Below, in pieces: positions 11,267 to 19,729 of a stretch of DNA of 64,000 nucleotides. The stretch is from Paenibacillaceae bacterium. GTDB taxonomy: Bacteria; Bacillota; Bacilli; Paenibacillales; Paenibacillaceae. The position numbers and the translations under genes are program-made. The notes under the pieces are model-generated. The model was not told the DNA's origin. It saw only the letters and a program-made list of their open reading frames with translations, and searched no databases. Numbering within the stretch: position 1 is the stretch's first letter; the number at the start of each line of letters is the position of its first letter. The DNA is taken from positions 1-64,000 of the forward strand of contig REGQ01000009.1 of assembly GCA_004134985.1 (NCBI GenBank). The letters run 5' to 3'.

Positions 11267-11671
11267 ATGCCTCCCGATAATGCAGCAACAATTGCAGTCG
11301 GCGGAGATGTGAATTTTCCGCAAAATGGACCTACTAGTTCGGGTGGCATTGTCCGTACTGGTCCCAACTCATTTCAATTGTCTGCTATTGGCACTTATCA
11401 GGTCTTCTTTCAGGTGAGTGTGACCGAACCAGGCCAACTGGTTCTAACTCTCAATTCGGGAGCTGGAGCCACTGAACTAGCTTACACAGTGGTTGGGCGA
11501 GCAACCGGAACTTCTCAGATAGTAGGAATGGCTCTTGTCCAAACAACAGTTGTCAATTCAATACTCACTGTACGAAATCCTGCTGGAGAAACCACGGCTC
11601 TTACCATCACTCCTCTCGCTGGTGGAACAGATCCCGTTTCAGCGCACCTTGTTATCATGCGAATCAGATAG
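11267..11671 (+). CDS. C-terminal domain of the collagen-like protein, out of frame
   Basis: This frame encodes a 134-residue compact domain beginning [13 protein letters not shown], with [12 protein letters not shown], a [11 protein letters not shown] strand and a LVIMRIR end. It is the kind of beta-rich trimerising head (BclA C-terminal, C1q/TNF-like) that caps exosporium collagen proteins. Upstream in the same frame the Gly-X-Y repeat continues back to about 11042. The ATG at 11267 is internal to that region and has no convincing ribosome site. I therefore read this as the 3' part of the frameshifted gene rather than a separate gene. Confidence 0.75.
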   Translation: MPPDNAATIAVGGDVNFPQNGPTSSGGIVRTGPNSFQLSAIGTYQVFFQVSVTEPGQLVLTLNSGAGATELAYTVVGRATGTSQIVGMALVQTTVVNSILTVRNPAGETTALTITPLAGGTDPVSAHLVIMRIR

Positions 11672-11717
11672 AAGAAAACGGCTTGGATTTCATTTTCTTA
11701 TCTTGGACGAAAATTTT

Positions 11718-11898
11718 TGTGGGAAGTGCTGAAACGGCCGAAGGCGATACCGGTTAGCGGGAGCGTCCGAACGCTAGATGGTCGATTATAAGTTTAAAGC
11801 GGAATACCAAAGGATTCTCCGTGGCCATTGACCCGCAATTATCCCCTGAAGATGTAATAGCCGCGGCGAATACGATGGTCAGGCTTTTACGCCTCTGA
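11718..11898 (+). pseudogene. Decayed partial copy of the 8510-9661 gene 3' end
   Basis: Bases 11718-11755 nearly repeat 9320-9357 (sharing GGGAAGTGCTGAAACGGCCG). Bases 11832-11898 nearly repeat the last part of the same gene (sharing AATTATCCCCTGAAGATGT and ATACGATGGTCAGGCTTT) and end at a TGA. The middle is deleted and diverged. It starts 46 bases after the collagen-like gene stop, so that gene sits between the original and the remnant copy. Confidence 0.85.
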
Positions 11899-11927
11899 AT
11901 GGCCGCCGGGATAAACGCTTTCCATGA

Positions 11928-12713
11928 CAAAAGGAGTTGTCCCAAAAGTAGATCCGCTTACTTGATGAGACAGCTCCTTTTATGAAAAAACAACGAAAAT
12001 GAAGAAATGACGGTGCTAGGGAGGCGATCCCTGCATCGCCATTTCTGGTTTTTGGTCTATTGCCGTCTTCTTGAGCAAATTATGGGCAAGCGAAAGCCAA
12101 CCGACCTCCAGGCTTAGTTTCGCCAAGCCTCGAAGCAGAAAACGCCGGAATCCCCGGTTGTTCTTTATTTGCCAAACACACTCTCCGGTTCAATCATCCT
12201 TCGAACCGAAAGGGCATATCCTTCCTCGCTCCTGAGCTTCTCGCGAGCTTGCTGCTTGTAACAACAGGTAGTTCATACTCACGCTGATTTCACGATTTCC
12301 TTTGGCCTTCGTACAAGCTTCTTTGCGTATTGGTTTTCCGTCCCGATCTGCACGTTATAGCCGGGCTTGAGCTGACCATTTCGAATGTGATCTTCTTTAA
12401 TCCGCACAAAGGTAGCATCGGGATCGGTCTTACTGAAGCTGTTCGATTGCCAAGCAATTTTGCTGAACTTCGTATTTTTGTAACCGCGGGAGCAGGTCTT
12501 TACGAAGCGTACGTACCGCTTTCTTCAAAGGCTTGTCTTTGTGGGCTACGACTGCGCTTTCGCTTCTAAATGTACAAAGAAAACGTTCCTTTTCGTAAAT
12601 GGTGGGTTCGTACTTCCATTTTACCAAGAAACGGTTTCTTTTTGTTTTACAAAATGAAGACGGGTGTCTCTAAGTCATCTAAGTCATCTATGACTTTTGG
12701 GACACCCTCTTTA
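11928..12713 (-). mobile_element. IS1182-like element, internally deleted and decayed
   Basis: Imperfect terminal inverted repeats, both containing TGTCCCAAAAGT, lie at about 11930-11949 and 12693-12713. Between them the minus strand encodes scattered pieces of an IS1182-family transposase C-terminus. These include [20 protein letters not shown] and [17 protein letters not shown] (around 12330-12450), then LRSEEGYALSVRRMIEPESV and RRFLLRGLAKLSLEVGWLSL plus AHNLLKK (around 12060-12230). They are spread over several frames with stops. Intact relatives are about twice as long, so the 5' part of the transposase is missing. Not mobile on its own. Confidence 0.85.
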
Positions 12714-12735
12714 GGGGGACAAGTGCGGAACGCCT

Positions 12736-13323
12736 TTAATTGATCATAGAGAGGATCGTCTCTACAGCGTTGTCTACAAACGAGCGGCTGGGGCGTGACT
12801 TCATAAATACCGTCAGCCCGATCAATGATATGACGAGTGTCTGTGCCAATGCTTGGGCATTCGCAGCGTCTTGAAGCTCTCCGGAGCGGATGCCCCGTTC
12901 AATCGTCTCCTGAAACACCACGCTCAAATACAGCTGATGCTCTCTTGTCAGTATCTCGAACTTCTCATCATGTGCAGCAAGTTCCACCATCGTATTGATG
13001 CAGAAGCATCCCCGGCTAGGCTTCCCATCCTCAGCGTATTCTCTTGCCACCAAACTTGCAAAATAAGACTGGAAAGCTTCTTTCGCCGACGTTTTGTTCT
13101 GAAACTGTTCTCTGACTTGAGAAGCGTGATGTTGTATATACTTGCGCAGCGCCGCCTCGAACAATCCTTCTTTACTGCCGAATGCAGCATAGATGCTTGG
13201 CCGCTGAATGCCCATTCGGGAGGTCAAGTCGCTTAGCGAGGTGGCCTCGTAACCCTTTTCCCAAAATAAATGCATGGCGGCACGCAATACGTCCTGCTCA
13301 TCAAACTCTCGGGCTCGAACCAT
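12736..13323 (-). CDS. TetR/AcrR family regulator
   Basis: A 195-residue repressor-type protein. The N-terminal helix-turn-helix reads LRAAMHLFWEKGYEATSLSD then RMGIQRPSIYAAFGSKEGLF, the TetR signature. The C-terminal half is the helical ligand-binding and dimer domain. ATG at 13323 preferred (GAAGG upstream); an in-frame GTG three codons earlier is possible. It is divergent from the MFS gene at 13503, and a palindrome near each end of the shared region suggests it represses both. Confidence 0.9.
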   Translation of the reverse strand: MVRAREFDEQDVLRAAMHLFWEKGYEATSLSDLTSRMGIQRPSIYAAFGSKEGLFEAALRKYIQHHASQVREQFQNKTSAKEAFQSYFASLVAREYAEDGKPSRGCFCINTMVELAAHDEKFEILTREHQLYLSVVFQETIERGIRSGELQDAANAQALAQTLVISLIGLTVFMKSRPSRSFVDNAVETILSMIN

Positions 13324-13378
13324 AATTAACACCTTCTTTGTAAAGATAGAATGATGGCAACAATACTCATCCTAATTG

Positions 13379-13390
13379 TAACGATCAGTA
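13379..13390. promoter_or_regulatory. Second TetR-type half operator
   Basis: TAACGATCAGTA matches the perfect palindrome at 13479-13490 in 10 of 12 positions. It lies 56 bases upstream of the TetR start, a good place for autoregulation. Inferred from similarity only. Confidence 0.5.
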
Positions 13391-13432
13391 TGAAATTAAT
13401 TGTAAGTTATTCACTGATATCTTGTCAAATGA

Positions 13433-13490
13433 TTGACAAGTAATTATTAAATTTATATATTAATATTTAATTATAACATACTGATCAGTA
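13433..13490 (+). promoter_or_regulatory. MFS promoter with palindromic TetR operator
   Basis: A -35 TTGACA (13433-13438) and -10 TATATT (13456-13461) have 17-base spacing. The perfect palindrome TACTGATCAGTA (13479-13490) follows the -10, where a bound repressor would block transcription. The divergent TetR gene is the natural candidate for its ligand. Confidence 0.65.
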
Positions 13491-13502
13491 CAGAAAGGTG
13501 GA

Positions 13503-14696
13503 ATGACAACAATGAAGCAATCCGCTGCAACGCTTTCACGTCCGGTCACGCTCCTGTTGGCGGTAGCTTGCGGGCTGGCAGTAGCCAATATCTATTTCGC
13601 CCAACCGCTGCTTGATGAAATAGCGAGTGAGTTTGGTATTGCTCATTCATCTGTTGGCTTTATCATTACAATTACACAAATCAGTTATGCGCTTGGATTA
13701 TTTTTTCTTGTACCGCTTGGCGATCTGGTTGATCGCCGCCGTCTCGTTATCAGTATGCTAATGCTGTCCGTGCTGGGACTGCTTGTGACAGGTTGGGCAC
13801 CTAACAGCATAGTGCTGTTCGCGGGTCTGGCAGCAGTAGGGCTGCTGGCGGTTGTCGTGCAGGTGCTCGTCGCTTTTGCAGCGGATTTAGCGGGGACAGC
13901 GAAGCGAGGGAGCGCAGTTGGTGTCGTGACGAGCGGGGTAGTGACCGGTATTTTACTGGCGCGCACCGTCGCCGGAATATTGACCGATCTTGGCGGATGG
14001 CGCACCGTCTATTTCGTTTCCTCGGTATTGACGCTGGTGACGGCTTATGCAATGTTCAAGGTTCTGCCGTCCCGTCATCAAAAGGCGGAACCAGCGCTTA
14101 CGTACCCAAAGCTGCTGCGTTCGGTACTGGCATTATTCGCTCAGGAACCGCTGCTTCGTATTCGCGCTGTGCTTGCTATGCTTATATTCGCTGCCTTCAG
14201 CATATTGTGGACTTCGCTTGTGCTGCCGCTCAGCGAACCTCCGCTATCGCTTTCCCATACAGTGATTGGGGCGTTTGGCCTTGCTGGCGCGGCCGGAGCG
14301 CTCTCGGCCGCACGCGCAGGCTATTTGGCAGACCGGGGGCTAGGGCAGCGAACAACTGGATTGGCACTTGTCCTGCTGCTGGCCTCGTGGCTGCCCATCG
14401 CATTTGTTGAACATTCACTGTGGTTATTGGTCATCGGCGTTATCGCTTTGGATTTCGCGGTGCAGGCCGTGCATGTTACGAATCAGAGCATGATTATGGG
14501 GGTGCGTCCGGAATCGCGCAGCCGGCTTACTGCAGGCTATATGATTTTTTATTCAATCGGCAGCGCATCGGGCGCAATCGCTTCAACTGTTGTCTATTCG
14601 CATGCAGGCTGGAGTGCAGTAAGCCTGCTAGGCGCTGCAGTCAGCGCGCTGGCCCTGATTTTCTGGGCGGCAACCCGGCGGATTACCGCTCGTTAG
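13503..14696 (+). CDS. MFS transporter (drug-efflux type)
   Basis: A 397-residue protein with about 12 hydrophobic helices. The motif LGDLVDRRRLV after helix 2 is the MFS motif A, and GILLARTVAGIL matches the antiporter-type motif in helix 5. A long cytoplasmic linker (PSRHQKAEPALTYPKLLRS) separates the two halves. It resembles YgaY/YdeR-type efflux proteins. Start is either 13503 (close to AAAGGTGG) or ATG 13512 (better spacing). Control by the divergent TetR suggests an inducible exporter; the substrate is unknown. Its 3' end overlaps the convergent TetR gene by 14 bases. Confidence 0.88.
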   Translation: MTTMKQSAATLSRPVTLLLAVACGLAVANIYFAQPLLDEIASEFGIAHSSVGFIITITQISYALGLFFLVPLGDLVDRRRLVISMLMLSVLGLLVTGWAPNSIVLFAGLAAVGLLAVVVQVLVAFAADLAGTAKRGSAVGVVTSGVVTGILLARTVAGILTDLGGWRTVYFVSSVLTLVTAYAMFKVLPSRHQKAEPALTYPKLLRSVLALFAQEPLLRIRAVLAMLIFAAFSILWTSLVLPLSEPPLSLSHTVIGAFGLAGAAGALSAARAGYLADRGLGQRTTGLALVLLLASWLPIAFVEHSLWLLVIGVIALDFAVQAVHVTNQSMIMGVRPESRSRLTAGYMIFYSIGSASGAIASTVVYSHAGWSAVSLLGAAVSALALIFWAATRRITAR

Positions 14697-15300
14697 CGGC
14701 ACCGGGCCCGTTCGCTGCTGTCCCATGCAGAAAGATATGCATAGCCTTTTTGTATAAATCCATCATATGCATATTGGGGGAGCGCCGGGATACTTCGCCA
14801 AGTCCAATGAGCAATGCCTCAAAAACCGCACCCATTAGCAGGGTGTCGTCCCGCCGCAGCTCCCCGGCATCCATTCCCTGCTGCAGCATCTGCTGGTTGA
14901 AGGCAAGATGCTCTGAGAAATATTGGGCAACAGACATTTGCACATTGCTGTTGTCCCAGCTTTCGTTCATAAACTCGGTTGCGGCATTCGTTAGTGGATG
15001 ATTCAAATCATGCAATACAGAATGTTCCGCCAGCCCACTCAGCTTTTCTTCAACCGTGGTGTAGATGCCTTCTTGCCTGTGCCATTGTTCGTTCCACTCC
15101 TGCTCCCATTGATCCAGTAAATACAGAAAAAGGCCTTCCTTGCTTTTAAAATGGTAATAAATGTTCCCCTTGCTGCTGCCGACCGCCCCAACAATGTCTT
15201 CGATTGAAGTTGCGGTGTATCCTTTCAGTGCAAATAAGGCGCGGGCGGCATCGGCAATTTTCTTTTTTGTCTGCTCGCTTTGCGCTTGTTTCTTGTTCAT
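14683..15300 (-). CDS. TetR family regulator of the MATE operon
   Basis: A 205-residue protein with the TetR helix-turn-helix (ARALFALKGYTATSIEDIV, then GSSKGNIYYHFKSKEGLF). Its ATG overlaps the stop of the MATE gene in ATGA, so it is the second gene of that operon and likely controls it. The C-terminal domain has PNMHMMDLYKKAMHIF and a tail (GTAANGPGAANER) that overlaps the end of the convergent MFS gene. Confidence 0.9.
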   Translation of the reverse strand: MNKKQAQSEQTKKKIADAARALFALKGYTATSIEDIVGAVGSSKGNIYYHFKSKEGLFLYLLDQWEQEWNEQWHRQEGIYTTVEEKLSGLAEHSVLHDLNHPLTNAATEFMNESWDNSNVQMSVAQYFSEHLAFNQQMLQQGMDAGELRRDDTLLMGAVFEALLIGLGEVSRRSPNMHMMDLYKKAMHIFLHGTAANGPGAANER

Positions 15301-16676
15301 AGCGTCCGTTCCTTCTGCGATGCAGGCACAGCAAAATTAGTTATGCTGCCGGCGTTTTTTCTGTAATACAGCACAATGGTCAACAGCACAATACATTCTG
15401 ACAGCGGTACAGCCAACCATACCCCGGTAATGCCAATCAGATGCGGCAGAACTAAAATAAGAATGAACATAATGATTAATTCCCGTGATGCCGTAATCCA
15501 GGTTGCCATCCGGACATTGCCGATCGATTGGTAGTAGGTCATCATAACAAAATTAATGCCCATAAATAGATAAGCCGTCACAAATATGCGCAGGCCATTA
15601 ACCGCATGATTAACCACCTGGACATCAAAGTTGCCGAAAATACCCACAATATGCGTTGTGGCAAGCTGTACGATGACGAACAATCCCACGCCTGCGATGA
15701 TCGCGGTTTTGACAGCGATCCGCAACGTTTGTCTAATTTTGTCTTGCTGTTGTCCGCCATAATAATAGCTGATCAGCGGCTGAATCGCTCCGCCAAGCCC
15801 AAGGAAGGTTAACAAGATTAGACTGTGGACATAGTTCATCACAGTGAAGGCGGCTACGCCATCGGTACCGGCAATCCACTTTAATGTATTGTTGTGTGAA
15901 ATGGTGAATGCCGAAATGCCGAGTTCCGCGAGAAAACTGGGAAAGCCAATCACAAAGATGGCTGTAATCAGCACTCTATTCCATTTGAAACGTCTAAGTT
16001 TTAAATTGCTCCTTTTTCTAAGGAAATGGGTTAGCAATACGCACAGCCCAAGCGATGCGGCAATAATTGTACCGAAAGCTACACCGGCAACGCCATAGTC
16101 AAGCACGTATAAAATAATATAATTAAGCACAATGTTGGATACCGCGAAAGTAATTTGCGCTGCCATCGACAGATAAGGGTTGCCGTCATTGCGGACGAAG
16201 ATGCTCACTGCGTTCTCCACTGTAAAGACAAAGCCGAACAGCAGCATGACATTCATATAGGCTGAAGCAAATGGGAATGTGTCCGCGTTCGCCCCCAATG
16301 AGAAAACTAATGATTCTCTAAAAACAAAGGCGGAAATGCCGATGAGCAGCGTTGCCGCAAAAATTAACGTGACGGAAGTGGAAAAAATCGTTTGAGCTTT
16401 CTGAGTATCTTTGGCGCCCATCGCTTGTGAATACATTGTCGCTCCGCCAATTCCGATCCATAACGACATTGCTACAAATAACGTATAGACCGGCGAAGCT
16501 ATTCCAATGCCAGCCAACGCCGTCGAGCCCAATTTATTGCCCACCATAATGCCATCAACGACGATATTTATCGCAACAAGCAGCATTCCGAGCAACGAGG
16601 GAATGAGATATTGCATAAATGCTTTGCCTACCGACTGTGTGTCTAGTTTGTTCTCCAGTTGTTGATTAATCATCAT
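15297..16676 (-). CDS. MATE family efflux transporter
   Basis: A 459-residue, 12-helix membrane protein of the multi-antimicrobial extrusion family. Signs include QYLIPSLLGMLLVAINIVVDGIMVG at the first helix, GIGGATMYSQAMGAKD in the first cytoplasmic loop and the matching GGAIQPLISYYYGGQQQDKIRQ in the second half. Such proteins exchange drugs or organic cations for Na+ or H+. It is first in a two-gene operon with a TetR gene. A palindrome immediately downstream of the -10 suggests repression by that TetR protein. Confidence 0.93.
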   Translation of the reverse strand: MMINQQLENKLDTQSVGKAFMQYLIPSLLGMLLVAINIVVDGIMVGNKLGSTALAGIGIASPVYTLFVAMSLWIGIGGATMYSQAMGAKDTQKAQTIFSTSVTLIFAATLLIGISAFVFRESLVFSLGANADTFPFASAYMNVMLLFGFVFTVENAVSIFVRNDGNPYLSMAAQITFAVSNIVLNYIILYVLDYGVAGVAFGTIIAASLGLCVLLTHFLRKRSNLKLRRFKWNRVLITAIFVIGFPSFLAELGISAFTISHNNTLKWIAGTDGVAAFTVMNYVHSLILLTFLGLGGAIQPLISYYYGGQQQDKIRQTLRIAVKTAIIAGVGLFVIVQLATTHIVGIFGNFDVQVVNHAVNGLRIFVTAYLFMGINFVMMTYYQSIGNVRMATWITASRELIIMFILILVLPHLIGITGVWLAVPLSECIVLLTIVLYYRKNAGSITNFAVPASQKERTL

Positions 16677-16748
16677 ACTCTCCTGATTTCTTGACTGTTA
16701 AATTGTTATCGCCGCGCAAACGGGACAATTTATTGTAGTCTAATTTAT

Positions 16749-16795
16749 ACTGAACGTTCGTTACACATTATAACACGCAAAAATTACTTTCACAA
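16749..16795 (-). promoter_or_regulatory. MATE operon promoter and TetR-type operator
   Basis: On the minus strand, a -35 TTGTGA (16790-16795) and -10 TATAAT (16767-16772) are spaced by 17 bases. Just downstream is the palindromic core GAACGTTC with flanks (about 16749-16763), at the expected transcription start. This layout fits autorepression by the operon's TetR gene. Confidence 0.65.
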
Positions 16796-16964
16796 GCGGG
16801 TGCTAGAGGTTCCGCGCGCAAGGGTATATGTGAAATGATTTCTCTGTTGAGTTTAAGAATAGGAAGGATACAGCTCTAGAAATTAAGACGCTTCGTTGAT
16901 ATACTGAATGTGAAAATGACAGCAAGCAAATAAAATGGCGGGCAACGCCCGGAACGAGGGATCT

Positions 16965-17912
16965 ATGATGAAGAACTGGAAGCAAACGGAGATTGAAGGC
17001 CGCGCTGCCTGGGTAGGCAGAACAGGGGGCATTTCTCTGACCGTCATACCGGAACTGGGGGCGAAAATGTATTCGCTTACAAGCGAGGTCACAGGCAGAG
17101 AATGGCTGTGGAGCAGTGGCAAGCCGCTTGGCAATGAGGGTTATGGGTCACCATTTTCGGATGGGGACGAGAGCGGTTGGGATGAGATGTTCCCCGGCAT
17201 TAACGTGTGTGAATACCCGGATGCGCCATGGGAAGGCAGCACAATTCCCGATCATGGGGAAGTCTGGTCATTGCCATGGGAAGGCCGCTGCGTGGGAGAT
17301 CGGCTGCATTGCCGGGTCGAAGGAGTGAAATTCCCATACACATTGGAAAAGGTGTACTCCTTTCTATCCGACGATGTGCTGCGCATCGATTATACGGTCA
17401 GCAATACTTCATCCTCGCCTTTCTCCTTTCTGTGGGCGGCCCATCCGCTATTTCAGGCCCGTCCTGGCATGCAACTGCGTGTCCCGGATTCTCTTGGTGA
17501 GATTGAAGTGTCCTATTCCGCAGAACAGCGGCTGGGAGCATTTGGGGACAAGCAGCCCTGGCCGTTAGCCAGCTCTGCAAAGGGCAGCGTTGACCTGAGT
17601 GTAATCGAACCGTCTGAAGGCCGGTTTGCAGAAAAATATTATTTTACTGGCGAGTTGGAAGAAGGATGGGCCGAATTAAACGATCCCTTGACTGGCGAGG
17701 CGATCGAAATGCGCTTTCCGCAGGCACAAGTGCCTTATTTGGCGATTTGGGCCAACTACGGCGGCTATGGCGGCCATTATCATGTGGCGATCGAGCCTGC
17801 CACCGGACGAATGGATGATCTTGCCTATGCGATGAGCCGCGGAGAAGCAGCCGTGGTCCAGCCGGGATCAAAGTTTGAGTGGTATATCGAACTTCATATG
17901 AAACGCGGGTGA
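16965..17912 (+). CDS. Aldose 1-epimerase (mutarotase)-like protein
   Basis: A 315-residue protein with the galactose mutarotase-like beta-sandwich pattern: ISLTVIPELGAKMYSLTS near the start, GWDEMFPGIN, IPDHGEVWSLPW, WAAHPLFQ and the C-terminal HYHVAIEPATG. The conserved His residues and the Glu in AIEP resemble the epimerase active site. Such proteins interconvert sugar anomers or bind sugars. ATG 16965 chosen (GAGGG upstream); the in-frame ATG at 16935 has no site. The stop overlaps the start of the kinase at 17912 (TGATG), so it belongs to the sugar-sensing operon that follows. Confidence 0.8.
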   Translation: MMKNWKQTEIEGRAAWVGRTGGISLTVIPELGAKMYSLTSEVTGREWLWSSGKPLGNEGYGSPFSDGDESGWDEMFPGINVCEYPDAPWEGSTIPDHGEVWSLPWEGRCVGDRLHCRVEGVKFPYTLEKVYSFLSDDVLRIDYTVSNTSSSPFSFLWAAHPLFQARPGMQLRVPDSLGEIEVSYSAEQRLGAFGDKQPWPLASSAKGSVDLSVIEPSEGRFAEKYYFTGELEEGWAELNDPLTGEAIEMRFPQAQVPYLAIWANYGGYGGHYHVAIEPATGRMDDLAYAMSRGEAAVVQPGSKFEWYIELHMKRG

Positions 17913-19729
17913 TGTCCATCTTCAAGTGGCTGTTCATCAATCGGAGCATCCGGACGAAAATTGTCTGGAGCAGCGTGCTCATTTCACTGGTGCCAATGCT
18001 GGTTTTGTCCTATTTGTTCTATCAGTCAAGCACACGCTCGCTGGAAGATACGATGTACCGAAGCGCCGACCAGAATGCGGTCTATCTGTCGAGCAATATG
18101 AATCAATATTTCAAAGATTTATCCGCTTCCGCGCTGCAAGTGTACGGTTTCAACCGGGTGGTCAGCCTTATGGAGCATGGCGCTAATTATTATGACGCCG
18201 AGCTTATTAACGTGCGGGAATCATTGGCCAATTACAATCTTCTGGTCGTCAATAAAAACAAAGATATTATTAAAATAATGATTTACGGCAAGGACAATCA
18301 ATTGCGTGATTCATGGTCGAGAGCGGCAAGCTACGATGCGATCCAACTCGAAAGCATCGCTCACTCGGCCACGATGCTCGACATGCCTTTTCAAAGCGCC
18401 TTGATGCTGACTTATTATGATCCCAGCATCCAGCAGGATTTATTTGTATATGCGATGACCATCTACGACCCCTTTTACCGGACCAAAATCGGTTCACTCA
18501 TCTTCTTCATCAAGAAAAAGGAATTGTCGAAGATGATCGAGCAGAACAACAGGCCTCCCAACATCATTGCACTGCAAAATGCCTATGGCGAAACGTTCTA
18601 CGAAACAAGCGGCGCTTATGCATCGGTCGTGCCTAAATATACACCGCCACAAACACGAAAGGTGAAAAACGATCCGCGCAGCATTCATTTTGTAAATCAT
18701 AAAGACCTTCTGGTCGGTCAATCCTATCTCGATAATGGGAATATTTCCCTGTCTGTCATTTACCCGAATGACGGGTTGGCGCAAAATCGTCAAAACACCT
18801 TGTTGATTACGCTGGGTGCGCTTGGTTTCGCCATGCTCAGCATTTCCATCTTGTCCCTGCTTGTGCATCATTACATCACCCGGCCGATCAAGCTGCTTGG
18901 TAAAGCGATGAAAGCCGTTCGTCTTGGCAACTTTCATCTCTCGTTGCATCAGCCGAACCGATACAGGGACGATATCTCCGAACTTATTAAAAACTTCAAC
19001 TTTATGACGGAAAAAATCCGCGAGCTGATCGATAGCAGGTACAAGCTGCAACTGCACAATAAGGAAGCGCAAATTATGGCGCTGCAAATGCAGATTAACC
19101 CGCATTTTCTAAATAACACGCTGCAGACGATCGGTGGCAAGGCCGTGCTGATGGGAGACTACGAAATCCATGAGATGTGCCGTGCGCTCGGCGATATGTT
19201 CCGCTACAGCTTTTATGAAGGCAACACGGAGGCTACGATTGGGCAGGAGCTTGCCCATGTCAACAATTATTTATATATCCAGCAATTCAGGTTCGAGGAG
19301 TCGCTGCGGACGGCGTTCGATATTCCTGCCGATCTGATGGACGTCTCCATCATTCGTTTTGTGATGCAGCCTGTCATTGAAAATATTTTCGTACATGGGA
19401 CATGCGTCAGGGATGATCATGTGCTAAGTATTGCAATTGCGGCGGCGGCAGTAGAGCAAGATGTGCTGCTTACGATTCGGGACAACGGACCGGGCATTGA
19501 AGCTGTCAAGCTGGCCCGTCTGAAGGCGGAACTTGCGCAAAATTCGTCAGAAGTGTTTTCAGGCTTGTCTATCGGACTTAAAAATGTTCACGAACGAATT
19601 CGGCTCGTTTACGGCACGGAATATGGTCTGGACATCGACAGTGAGTCGGGAAAAGGAACTTGTGTTCGGATTCGAATTCCCTATCGAAAAAAGGGGGAGA
19701 AGCATGTTGTACAAAGTAATGGTCGTTGA
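17912..19729 (+). CDS. YesM-type sensor histidine kinase (module 1)
   Basis: A 605-residue membrane kinase. The first helix is at about 20-40, with an extracellular sensing domain up to the second helix at about 297-317. A HAMP linker (ITRPIKLLGKAMKAVRLGNF) follows, then the His_kinase domain with QMQINPHFLNNTLQT (near 393) and an ATPase domain with RDNGPGIE. Typical kinases of this class detect sugars or cell-wall glycans, often through a binding protein. It overlaps both neighbours: the mutarotase stop (TGATG) and the regulator start at 19704. Inferred to control the ABC genes at 21511-24670. Confidence 0.92.
   Translation: MSIFKWLFINRSIRTKIVWSSVLISLVPMLVLSYLFYQSSTRSLEDTMYRSADQNAVYLSSNMNQYFKDLSASALQVYGFNRVVSLMEHGANYYDAELINVRESLANYNLLVVNKNKDIIKIMIYGKDNQLRDSWSRAASYDAIQLESIAHSATMLDMPFQSALMLTYYDPSIQQDLFVYAMTIYDPFYRTKIGSLIFFIKKKELSKMIEQNNRPPNIIALQNAYGETFYETSGAYASVVPKYTPPQTRKVKNDPRSIHFVNHKDLLVGQSYLDNGNISLSVIYPNDGLAQNRQNTLLITLGALGFAMLSISILSLLVHHYITRPIKLLGKAMKAVRLGNFHLSLHQPNRYRDDISELIKNFNFMTEKIRELIDSRYKLQLHNKEAQIMALQMQINPHFLNNTLQTIGGKAVLMGDYEIHEMCRALGDMFRYSFYEGNTEATIGQELAHVNNYLYIQQFRFEESLRTAFDIPADLMDVSIIRFVMQPVIENIFVHGTCVRDDHVLSIAIAAAAVEQDVLLTIRDNGPGIEAVKLARLKAELAQNSSEVFSGLSIGLKNVHERIRLVYGTEYGLDIDSESGKGTCVRIRIPYRKKGEKHVVQSNGR

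Noticed and set aside
12330-12569. 79-codon plus-strand frame
   Set aside because: It lies antisense to recognisable IS1182 transposase pieces.
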